In this document: positions 10,844 to 20,782 of the stretch, in pieces | Position numbering within the stretch: position 1 is the first letter of the stretch | Layout: every line of letters starts with the position of its first letter | Made by a program: the position numbers and the translations under genes | Assembly: GCA_033807695.1 (NCBI GenBank) | Contig: CM066301.1 | Location: forward strand, 2,046,001 to 2,110,000 | Direction: 5' to 3' | DNA from: Daedaleopsis sinensis | Taxonomy: Eukaryota; Basidiomycota; Agaricomycetes; Polyporales; Polyporaceae | DNA: 64,000 nucleotides | Notes under the pieces: model-generated | Database searches by the model: none | Seen by the model: the letters and a program-made list of their open reading frames with translations, nothing else | Told to the model about the DNA's origin: nothing

Positions 10844-12637
10844 ATGACGACTCGGGCCCTGTTCACTCCCGCGTCCTCCTCAGCCAAATTCAGTCCGCGT
10901 ACGGGGAGCATCAGCATTGATCGCCAGGATGGAACCCCTGTCATCCAGACGGATACACCAGCACTGCTCACCGCCACATCGCGAGGGATAGTACCTCACT
11001 TTTCGCGAGATAGCCTCAACCGCACAGAGGCCGTACGGCACGTACAGGTATCGTTCGAGTCATTGTAAGACACTCCTGCCGTAGATTGTTTGCAGTTACT
11101 TCACTAACCACATATTTTCTTCAGTCTTGACAGGAATCCACCCGTGCCGACCATCGTGGGCGGAGCGCACCCACTACATAGTTTCCTAGGCTATAGCACC
11201 GACAGGCATGTCCTGACATTGACCCTGCGCGACCCGTCCGACGGCCGCAAGATGCCTCCGAACGGAAATGATTTCGTGTCCGCGCAGTGCAGTCGCGGTG
11301 TACGCAAGGTACAATTCCTCGACCCTCGACCCTTCACCGATGCATGCTGAAGCCTCTCCGCTTTCTAGATCAGCCCCTCGGCCTGGAAGACCTACGTCCA
11401 AAAGTGCAACCCAGACGTCGTGGTGGCTCTCTCCGATACCCCTTTCACCCCTCCGCCGCACTCCCAGAAACGCCTGACGAAGAGCATCGAACGCTCAATA
11501 GCATGGCTCGCGGACTTCCTCAGAGCCCCGACCGGTCCTCCCGATGCTCCTGTTCCTAGACCAGTGCACGTCATCGTTCATATGGCCGGCGGAGCTGAAG
11601 CTCACGCGCGAACAGAGTTTGCCGACCGCCTCGCTGAACCCATCGAAAAGAAAGACGCTGCAGGGCTCGCGTCGCTCAGGACCCTCGACGACGGGGTAGC
11701 GGGATACATCTTCGACCTACTCCCTCTCCACACTGCTCTCAGCGCCGCGGAGCGTGGGCCCCTCGAGTCAAAGAACCGCGACGAATTGCTGCACATCAGC
11801 GACCGCCAGCGGTCCTCTCCAGAGTCATCTGTGCAGCTCGTAGAACTGCTCCACGCATCCTTGGATCCACTGCCGTCCAACAAGCCACGCATTATCAACT
11901 CCCCTGTCTCTCCCCACGAGATCCTGCGTATTATCAGGGACGTCGGAATCGACCTCGTTGACGGCACCTGGGCACAGCGCGCCGCAGACATCGGCATCGC
12001 GCTCGACTTCCGCTTCCCAGCGCCGACAGCTGCAGCGCAGCCCGGCCAGTGCCCTCCCCCCAGGGCACGGGAGAGCGGGAAGCACGATCTCGGACACAAC
12101 CTCTTCGACTCCTCATACCGGCACGACCACTCGAGACTTGCGTCTACCTTCGCGGACGGCAAGTCGACACAGCACTCGGATTCGACGGAGCTCCCGGTCT
12201 GTCCATGCGGAGCATGCTCTCCTCGTGCACCGTCCTCCCGACTGCTGCACAGTTCCATCGACATTCACGCCTGGCAGGACTCGGAGCACCCTCTGCCGCC
12301 GTCGGCCCTCCAGGCGCCTTTCGTGCGCTCGTACATCCACCACCTCCTGCACACACACGAAATGTCGTCGCACACTCTGCTGGCCATGCACAACCTCACT
12401 GTGCTCTCCGCTTTTCTCGACGGCGTCCGAGCGGTCCTCGCACGCGGGGAGTCCGCGCAGGAGACCTTTGCCAAAGAGGTCGAGAGGTTCGAGCAGATGT
12501 ACGACGAGGATATGGTGCTGTGGGAGGAGGCGGAGAAGATGTGGCTGGAGGTCGAGCACGCACGAGGCAAAGGGCGGCTGGCACGAGAGAAGGAGAAGCA
12601 GGTAGCGTCGACAATAGGGACGGCGGTGAACTTATGA
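10844..12637 (+). CDS. QTRT2: Queuine tRNA-ribosyltransferase accessory subunit 2
   Basis: Three exons (10844-11064, 11125-11308, 11369-12637) give 557 aa of the TGT (queuine/archaeosine transglycosylase) fold. The N-terminal strand with TATSRGIVPHFS is the family's 'TSRG-VPHLTPD' segment. VALSDTP follows the spliced WKTYVQKCNPDVV helix, and the C-terminal zinc site begins CPCGAC (Cys 413, 415, 418). The distal His probably lies in SYIHHLLHTHEM and precedes the LLAMHNL helix. The linker between the Cys triad and that His is longer than usual. The divergent active-site region and VALSDTP instead of the catalytic Asp loop indicate the non-catalytic partner, which pairs with QTRT1 to put queuine into tRNA wobble position 34. 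It is convergent with NUC1, leaving about 70 bp between the stops. Confidence 0.85.
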
Positions 12638-12709
12638 TTTATTGTTTGAGTTCCGGCTTATTAACGGTAGATTAGCATCGACAGTACGGTAAGGCCCTCG
12701 GTCAAGGTA

Positions 12710-14208
12710 TTATTTGGGTGCAGAGATAGCTCTGCGCATCTCGGGTCGCTTTTGCGCGTCATCAAAACGACGGATGATGACCTCACACTTTGTCGACTGG
12801 CAAATGTGTTTTGAGTTCGCCTTGACGGCGTCCGAGAAGAGAGTCAATCCCGCAGCGCGTTCTACAGCATCAACTATTCGGAGATGTCACTGTCTGTCAG
12901 CAGATGTCGAGACGGTAAGTGAAGCGGAGTACCTGGCACGACAAAGTTCTCCAGCTTGGCATCGTCGGGAATCACAGCATTCGGTAAGACGAATGCACCG
13001 GTAGATATCTCCAGCACATTCGGCGTAGTAGGGGAAGACGGTTTTGATGTGAGGACCACCTTCGCGAAGTGAGTCGGTACAGACACGTTCGGCGGAGAGC
13101 CAATGACTTCATGCGACTATGCGTGGACCGTCAGTCCAGATGCGGCACACATTCAAAGTAGATACTGACCACACGCCATTTCCCATCCGGTTCTTGCTTT
13201 GGGAGGTACAGGGGGATGGTAAAGACGTAGACGTCGGCGAACGACGATGTCAAGCGTCTGCACCAGTCCTCCAGGTATGCCCAGTCTAGAGAAAGTCGAA
13301 TCAATGAATTGATAGCACCCTGAAGTCGTATGGAGCTTACAATGTCTGTTGAATCCGTCACCGACTTGCGGTGCGATATTGGTCAGGAGGAACGTCTCAT
13401 TCATGGCTTCCTAAAAAACTCGTTAACAGGAAGCAGAGATACATCCGACCAACGGCCTCACTTGCGAAATCTTCGCGTCCGCGGCAGGAACCCTGCGAAC
13501 GACATCGGCCACTGTCAGTGTCACGGTCCCGCCCCAAACGCACAACGCGAAGAGGAACGCACATATGCCCGCGGTCATACCCGCTGCGGAAGTAGTCCTG
13601 CAGCTTCGCGCGGAACAAGGCGGGGACCGACGCGTCCTCCTTGAACTGCGAGTTCGAGCGGTCGCCCGACGCCCCACTGGCACCCGCAGTCTGCAGCGCC
13701 GACTTGCCTAGGGACGCGAGGGTCAAGTGCTCTGCTGTCTGGCGCAAATTTGAAGCAATGCAGGAAATAAGCCCGTGTCGGCCTCACCACATGGAATACC
13801 TGACAGTATCCAGAAACACGAACATACCCAGGCTGGATGCCTCCGCTGTCGATCGTAGGCAGTGATGTACGCCCGTCTCACGAGGAGGTCCGATACAGGC
13901 CCTAAATAGCGCGTGAATACGACACCTTCGAGTCGCATCCGTGTACGCGAAACACTTGCAGGCGAGGACGTACCAGGATGCCCGTACTTCAATACCCCCG
14001 TGTCGACCTGTACCACAGACCCCGGCGGCGCCTTCATCATCGTCCCCTCCCCAGCCTTCATGTCCAGCACAGGTGGTGGTGCAGGCACTTGCGAAGGCTT
14101 CGCAGGAAGCATGTCCCGCCTCCGTGAACTGACCGCGGTAGCCACACCACCGCCGACCAAGGCCCCGACGGCGAACATGGCAGCGTGTACGACCGTTGCA
14201 CTGGGCAT
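12710..14208 (-). CDS. NUC1: Mitochondrial endonuclease G-type nuclease NUC1
   Basis: The spliced product is a beta-beta-alpha-metal (DNA/RNA non-specific) endonuclease. Residues 1-30 form a hydrophobic leader (MPSATVVHAAMFAVGALVGG) typical of inner-membrane or intermembrane-space targeting. The core begins LKYGHPGPVSDLLVRRAYI. The catalytic motif is SGYDRGHMVPAADAK, with the general-base His in DRGH; an intron splits it inside the Met codon. The metal-site helix follows in NETFLLTNIAPQ. The C-terminus continues to a TAA at 12710. Family members degrade DNA and RNA in mitochondria and in programmed cell death. The start ATG at 14208 gives the expected leader. All key residues appear present. 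Confidence 0.92.
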
Positions 14209-15119
14209 TTTGTTCTTCGAGCCAAGTGCCAGACTGACACTAGTGAAGGGGTGCTAGGCAGAGAAAGTACTGAGAGGTAGAAGAATCCCGAGTCCGAGTC
14301 CACTATCCAATTCGACACGTCCAGCTGCAGCACCAGCGCGTCTCGGAGGAACGCGCCGGTACACCCGAGGCTCTCGATTGAGCGTCTACAGACCGCGCAC
14401 CGTAATCGCCGAGCGCAGTGCATGCGGGGTTCTCGTATTGCAGATTCCTGAGGAACGGAGACGCACTTTCAGACTCTAACAGGACTCTAAACACGCACAC
14501 ACGCGCATACTCAGTACTGTAGTACAGGACATACACAAGGCTGTGCGGTGTGCCCTTGTCCATCCAATATATACACCTGCGCACTTCTCTAACTTGAACT
14601 TGCGATATCGGTCACTCATACAACCAAAACCTACGGACGGGAGGATGAAAAGAGTCGGGAATCGGGATCGGGAAGGCAATGAAGCATGAAGCATGAATGT
14701 GGGTGAGCAGCGGACGACTATGATATATGGGGGGTGTGGAGACTAAGCCCTAGCATGCAAGAAGGAGACAAGTGGAACACAAATATGGCTTTCATCATCA
14801 TAAGACAACGGAGGGGTGCACCGGCGCGGTCTCGTGCTCCGCAGAGACCGCCAGCCACGATTAATGTGGAACACGCTAGGAGGGTACTTGGCCATGGCAT
14901 GGTAAGCTGAAGGACGGGAGGTGCAGGAAACGGAGCGGGAGGCGAGGAGAGCGGCGTAGGAATGAGAAGAGAAGCAGCAAACACGAAAGCAGAAGAAATG
15001 CGTTGGATGAACGAGGGTGTCGAGTCTGTACGAGCAATATGTAGCATGTAGAGAGTACGTCACGAACCGTCAACGTCCAGGCCCACGGGTCGCTGCGCTC
15101 TTGCATGTAGTGTGCTCCA
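14209..15119. other. Intergenic between NUC1 and the RRM/R3H gene
   Basis: About 0.9 kb holding the NUC1 promoter and the 3' flank of the next minus-strand gene. Short frames such as 14718-15047 have no recognisable family. No RNA gene or repeat was seen. Confidence 0.5.
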
Positions 15120-16887
15120 TTAGATCTCCAGCGGCTCGTGGGAACGCGCCTCGAAGCCGCCGCGGTTGGTCTGGCTCTCGCGGCGCTCCCTCCTGGACTC
15201 GAAGCCTCCTACACCGGGGCCGCGGGGTTGACGGACCACACCAGTTGGACTGTCCATGCCGCCGCCGTTCAAGCCAGAGACGCTGGCTGGGAGCGTGGGT
15301 ACAGGAGGGATGCCATTGCTGCCAAAGGCACCGTTGTTTCCGAACAAGGCAGCAAATCCAGGGGAGCGCCGGGAGGGAGAGGCAATCGTCGCGTAGCCCT
15401 CACGGATATTGCCGTTGGAGGAACGGGTCTGGAGACGAGGAGCCTGCGCTTGGAGAGTCTTCATGTCGGGCATAGACTTCTTGACACGGAGGCTCGAGGC
15501 TGTCATCGGGGACGTCGGGGAGAGATAGGATGGGGGTGCGCGCGACAGCGTCTGCCGACCAGTCTGTTTACAGTTGTCAGCCATTTGTCAAGCGACCCAT
15601 CACGGTAACTTACGGGGTTGGGATCAATGCGAGTCACGACAGCATACCGCTCTTCGCCTTCGCCCACAGAATAATGGTAAACACCGAGCTTCTGGGCCAC
15701 GAGGTGCACAACACGTCGCTGCTTGGGAGACAACGTTCGTGAAAAGGCGAGCTCGTCGCGCATCGGGTCGTCCTTGAACAGTAGAATGCGGGAATAGATC
15801 TCCAATGTCGATGGGTCGTTCAAGTCCAGCTCGTTTGAAGGAGATTTCAAGGCACCAACGCCAGGGGACACGGAAGGCAGAGGAGGAGACGCAACGTTGA
15901 AGGATTGCGAAGTGGGAAGCGGCGGCATCTGCGGCGGCGAGTACTGCGAACTTTGATAGACGTTGGACGCAGAGAACGAGCGCTGCGGTGTGAACGGAGT
16001 GGAGAGAATGGTGCCGAAATCATCGTAACCTCCCTGCTGCATCGCCTGCTGTTCCTTTTCGAGCTGCATAGAACGCATGCGACGAATAGCCTTCTCCCTC
16101 TCGATCCGTTCCTTCTCGCCAGCCTGAAGGACCTTTTTGTACTCCACACGAAGCTTACGGCCTTGAACGTCGAAGCCGTTAAGGGCAGCAACCACAGCAT
16201 CGGCGTCCACGGACTGGCGGAAGTTGGCGAAGGCCAGGCCGCGGAATTGACCGGACTGGTCGAGATGGTAGTTGAATGCATACGGAGTGGGGATCGCAAG
16301 CGATGCCTGAAGATGTGTCAACCCCGTCCTGATCCGTAGGAGGCGAGAGCGTGGAGACTTACGATGATGTCGAGCAAAGTCTCACGTTTAACGTTGAACG
16401 GGATATTCTTAATGACAATCGCAGTGGGTATGATCTCGTCGTCGCCGGCAGGTGTTCCAGGAGTGATTGGCGGGGCATGCATGTGACCTAAGGGCGGAGA
16501 GCCCCCAGAAGAAGAGAGATCGGAGTTGTTGGGGGGCGACAGGGAGCGATTATCAGGGATACCACCGGTGTTATCGAGCCATTGCTGGTTAGGGATGATT
16601 GTCGAGTGAGAAGAGTATTGTGAGGGCAAAGAGGAGGCTGGAGGACGTACAGAGGGCAGGGCAGCGCGAGAAGCCTTGTTCTTGAGAGGCGACTGGCTCA
16701 TGCCGAGGGGGTTGTACTGCGATTGTGCGGGGATAGGAGGGGACGTAAAGTACGGATTTCTAACATTTCCACCTGCGTTGCCTTCGAAGTCGTAAGTGTC
16801 ATGAAGACGTTGCTGGGAGGGCTGGGAGCCAAGGGATAGGGTTGCGACTTGGGAGGCGATGTCCGGGGTGGAGGAGGAGCTGGTCAT
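15120..16887 (-). CDS. RRM + R3H domain RNA-binding protein (Pin4/Cip-like)
   Basis: Three exons (16887-16363, 16306-15614, 15563-15120) give 553 aa. A Ser/Pro-rich N-terminal third leads into an RRM at about 152-228, with RNP2-like IVIKNIPF and RNP1-like GQFRGLAFANF. A basic helix rich in Glu/Arg follows. After a second low-complexity linker comes an R3H-type domain at about 336-404 (SRTLSPKQRRVVHLVAQKLG, then HYSVGEGEERY). This order matches budding-yeast Pin4/Mdt1 and fission-yeast Cip1/Cip2, which act in mRNA control, cell-cycle timing and DNA-damage or stress responses. The Ser-Pro and Thr-Pro motifs suggest phosphorylation. Orthology is inferred from architecture, so I leave the symbol blank. 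Confidence 0.88.
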
Positions 16888-17622
16888 GATGGATACGCCT
16901 GAGGAGTATTAGTGGTGGATGATACAAGGCCGTTCGTGAAATGACTCGTTAGACGGAACTAATGGGGGGTAGGAGAAAGTAGAGGGAGTGGACAATGCAC
17001 CAGACAGCGAGATGGTCGTTGATGGAAAAAGTACGGCCGCCAGTCAGGCGCTTGCCGGTGTGAACTCCTTCATGCGCCTTCTCCACCACGAGGCAGTCCT
17101 CTCCGCCTGTTCAACAGCTTCAACAGACCACATCTATCCTCCCGCCAGCATGAGCACCGCTCGTCTCCTCACGACCGTCTGTCGCGACGAGCCTGCGTCC
17201 AGTGTCGCTGCGGGACTGGCTATGTACTTATTCCCCAGACTAAGATCGGCGTAAGATAGCCTTGTAAGCCTACAGCCACCACGCGCGCCCGTCGCCGGCC
17301 GGATGTGCCTGTATTCTGTCTCAGGACGCCGGGCCCGCTGCGCAGCTGTACATGTGCACCGTGCAGCGCGGTGGGTGTACAAAGGTGTACGAGTGTGCGA
17401 GCAGCGACGTCGCCCTCGCCGTCATCGACCCAGGCTCTCCAGCATCGTCGAGAGCCCCCGTCCAGTCGATGCCTCTCCGGCGCCGGTTCACCGCGCCCTC
17501 CCGGCCAAACCTGTGCTACCCGAGCCAAATGGGAACGTGGGCTTACAACAACTATCATTATAATTGTAAGTCGCGACGGCGATATCAGATATAGCCAACC
17601 GACATCCAACCCCATTCTCTAC
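16888..17622. promoter_or_regulatory. Bidirectional interval, RRM/R3H gene / GAT-EH gene
   Basis: 735 bp between two divergent starts. It contains open frames (16988-17254, 17303-17563) with no family similarity. I looked here for exons of a VHS domain, which normally precedes GAT, and found none that I could support. Non-coding 5' exons are possible. Confidence 0.4.
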
Positions 17623-20365
17623 ATGATCCTCTTACCTCCAGACGGCTCTATACCCCCTCCTCTCTCCCCCACCTACCCCCAGTCGCTTCCAGGGCCGTCG
17701 ACAGGATCGTCTCAACACGCTGTCATCTCCCCCGAGGATGACGTCCAACGGCTATTCAACGTCTGCAAGGTTGGGCGAGGCAACGCGGAGTTGTTGCAGG
17801 AGGTCCTGATCTACGCCAAGCCTCAAGAGCTGAAGAATGAGATTCCGAAGGTAGCATGTCTCTACCTGTGCACTACATCGCGTCAATTGACACCAGCTTA
17901 GGAATTGCTAGGGCGCGCTCGGGCGTCCCATGAACTGATCGGCTCTCAGATCACTTGGGCAACGACAGAGGCGGAGAAGTCGCGTCGAGTGGCCGGGCCA
18001 GCTTCAGAAACAGTGCAAGAACAACTGCTGGCAGCGTTGCTGAGTACATACGAGCAATTGGCGGAGTGCCTAAAAATGCACGAAGACTTGGAGCGCATTG
18101 CTATCGAACAGGAGGCGGAGGAGCGCATGAAGACTGAACGCCTCGTATGTGACATTCTCTCTCTATTTGTACCAACTCTCAATATGCGTGCAACGCCGCA
18201 ACAGATTCAAGCGTTAACAGCGGTTTCCGAATATCGTCCAGCGCCCGAGGAAGGCCCACTCATCGAATGGGTACTCTCCACTGGCGATCCCGAATACACC
18301 GGCAAGATCAATCCCCAGACAGCGACGCGAATCTTCAGTGCGTCGAGCCTGCCACCAGACGCTCTCGCAAGGATATGGGAGATAGCGAGTGTGGATAGCA
18401 AGGACGGGCTTTTGGACAGGCAAGGTGTAGGGGTTGCTTTGCGGTTGATTGGATATGCACAAAGTGGTGCTCGAGTCACTGAGTCGTTAGTCAAAAGACG
18501 TGAGTACCATGGTGCTACGCAATGGCTGGTATTCATGGTACATAGCGGGACCACTCGCTGTTCTCGAGAACATCTCACCACTACCCATGGGGTCCACAGC
18601 GGGACCGTCAACTATCTTCGACGACCTACCCCCGTTGACTTCGCATGACCTAGCGAAATTCAAGAGGATATTCAAGGCTTCCCGCGCCCAGAATGGTATC
18701 CTAAGTGGTGAGTATCAATGCTGTGAGTGCAAGAGTTACTCCCAACATCATAGTAGGCGACCATGCTAGGGAGGTGTTCATGAAATCGCATTTGCCATGG
18801 AGTACACTATCAGAGATATGGTATGCACGTTTTCACGCCGCTACCTGGTGTCCTCACAGTTTGTCCTTGTCCAGGGCCCTTGCCGATGTTCGCCGTCGCG
18901 GCTTCCTTGACGTCTCGGATTTCACCATTGCAATGTACCTCATACAAGCTCTGATGACTGGGAGATTGACATCGGTACCGAGTGCTCTCCCATCAAAACT
19001 ATACGAGGAGGCCGCGCGTCAAGCTTCCTCCCCGACTGCACCTGATGCTCCTCCTTTCAGACGTCCTTCACCCAGACCTCCGACGCATCCCTCCACAGCT
19101 GTCTATTCATCCCCGTTCTCCGGACCGCCTCCGCTTCCGCCTCGACATCCTAGTACCAGTTCGCCGTCACAGCCGCCTAGTCCTTCTTGGGATGTCTCGC
19201 CTGCAACCAAGGTCCAAGCAGACCATCTTTTCTCGACTATGGACCCACGAAATCAAGGTTCCGCTACAAAGGAAGCTGTTTGTGCATATATACACCAAAT
19301 AGGTTTGACAAGAAACGCAGCCAGACGAATCTGGTGAGTTGCTATCTTCGCCTCTACCGCGCGCAAAACTCACTCTTGTGTGATAGGGATATGGTGGATA
19401 TCGGTCACAAAGGATACTTGACACGAGACGAGTTCACGATGGCCATGCACCTCGTCAAGATGAAAAAGGATGGGCACAAACTACCATGTTCACTTCCAAG
19501 AGGAACCCTGCCTACCTCCAGCCATATCCGCGACAACGATGCTTACATCGGGATTGCTGACGAGACACCCCGGCATCTCGACCCGTACCGCAACACATCA
19601 CGTCCATCCTCGAGTCACAATGCCCTTCGGGGCGACTCAAGGACATCCGATCCCCCAGCCCTGCGTTCCTCTCGAAGCTCGTCACGTCTTCCCACACTCT
19701 CACCAATCATAGCACACCCCCCGTCTCCCAATACACCATCTGTGTTCCCTATGTCACCCCTCCCAGGACCCGCGAATCATGTCCATTCTCAACCGACGAG
19801 CCCCGCGCATTGGGATATCAAGCCTGAGGACCGAATCCGATATGACCAATACTTCGACCAGCTAGACACCCACAGGAAAGGATATCTCTTGTCCGACGCG
19901 GCCGTACCGTTCTTTGCAAAAGCGAAGCTACCCAACGATGTCATGGCGACTATCTGGTATGCTCCTACTCCTCGACAGCATCTCAGATTTTGTCATTAAA
20001 CTTGAACACTTGACAGGGACCTCGCCGACTCAGGACATGATGGCCGCATAACTCGTGACGACTTTGCCGTAGCTATGCATCTGATACGGCAGAAGCTGAC
20101 TGGCAATGACTTACCTACTGCGCCTGCGGGGTCGCCCCCCCTTCCTATGCCATCTTCGACGGCGGAGCCCTCTGTACACAGACGGGACAGCGGGCGTCCT
20201 TTACTGATGGAGCCGCCATCGCTGCGGTCGTCAACTAGCTCCCATCACGAGCCTCCGCTCGACCCAGCGACAGTACGTTTACCCGACAACGCGGACGATG
20301 GTATCCGCTCTGATACCCCACCTCCTCCCTATGAACTCATCGCTTCGGGTACAACTATAACATAA
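17623..20365 (+). CDS. GAT module fused to four EH domains (Ede1-like paralogue)
   Basis: About 780 aa. Residues about 30-155 resemble the GAT region of Lsb5/GGA/TOM1 proteins (DDVQRLFNVCKVGRGNAELL, then LLAALLSTYEQLAECLKMHE). The same reading frame continues without a stop into EH domains: EH1 (TGKINPQTATRIF, then ARIWEIASVD), EH2 (KFKRIFKAS, SEIWALADVRRRGFLD), EH3 (HLFSTMDPRN, RIWDMVDIGHKGYLT) and EH4 (YFDQLDTHRKGYL, TIWDLADSGHDGRIT). Pro/Ser linkers separate them. There is no coiled coil or UBA. EH domains bind NPF peptides at endocytic sites and GAT binds ubiquitin or Arf, so a cargo-adaptor role is likely. A 60-nt GT-AG segment (18145-18204) is stop-free and may be retained. The start is uncertain; an alternative EH-only start is the in-frame ATG at about 18184. 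Confidence 0.78.
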
Positions 20366-20782
20366 TTCATCTGCTCATATGGACTTGGATACTAACGGAG
20401 TGCTTGCTGCACGGCCGTATGCTGTAGAGCAACACGGACTCTCTTCGCACTGCTTGGTTTATTGCAGAGTCCATACTATGTATTCATACGACACACTGGA
20501 TCTTCTACCCAGTTTTGGCACTCCATCCATTCAACTTTGCACACAGAGTTATGGTGTACAATAGGCATCCGCCGGGCCCGATTTACGTAAATGTTGAGCG
20601 ATGCAGAAAACGAGGCAGAAGTTCAAACGGAGCTGGCAGGGTAGAGAAATAAGCGTCGTGTAGGTCCTGGTACGCTCGTAACAGTGTTTACCTGGGCCGA
20701 CAGCGCGAGGAACGACGAGCGGGACGACATTGACGACGGGGGTCGGTAGCGAGCAATCAAGTTCACGTTGTTTGGGCCAAAC
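20366..20782 (+). promoter_or_regulatory. Striatin promoter with TTACGTAA palindrome
   Basis: 417 bp between two tandem plus-strand genes. A perfect 12-bp palindrome (ATTTACGTAAAT) at 20581-20592 contains TTACGTAA, a core recognised by Pap1/Yap-type bZIP factors in fungi. It lies about 190 bp before the striatin ATG. Function is inferred; no coding segment was recognised. Confidence 0.35.
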
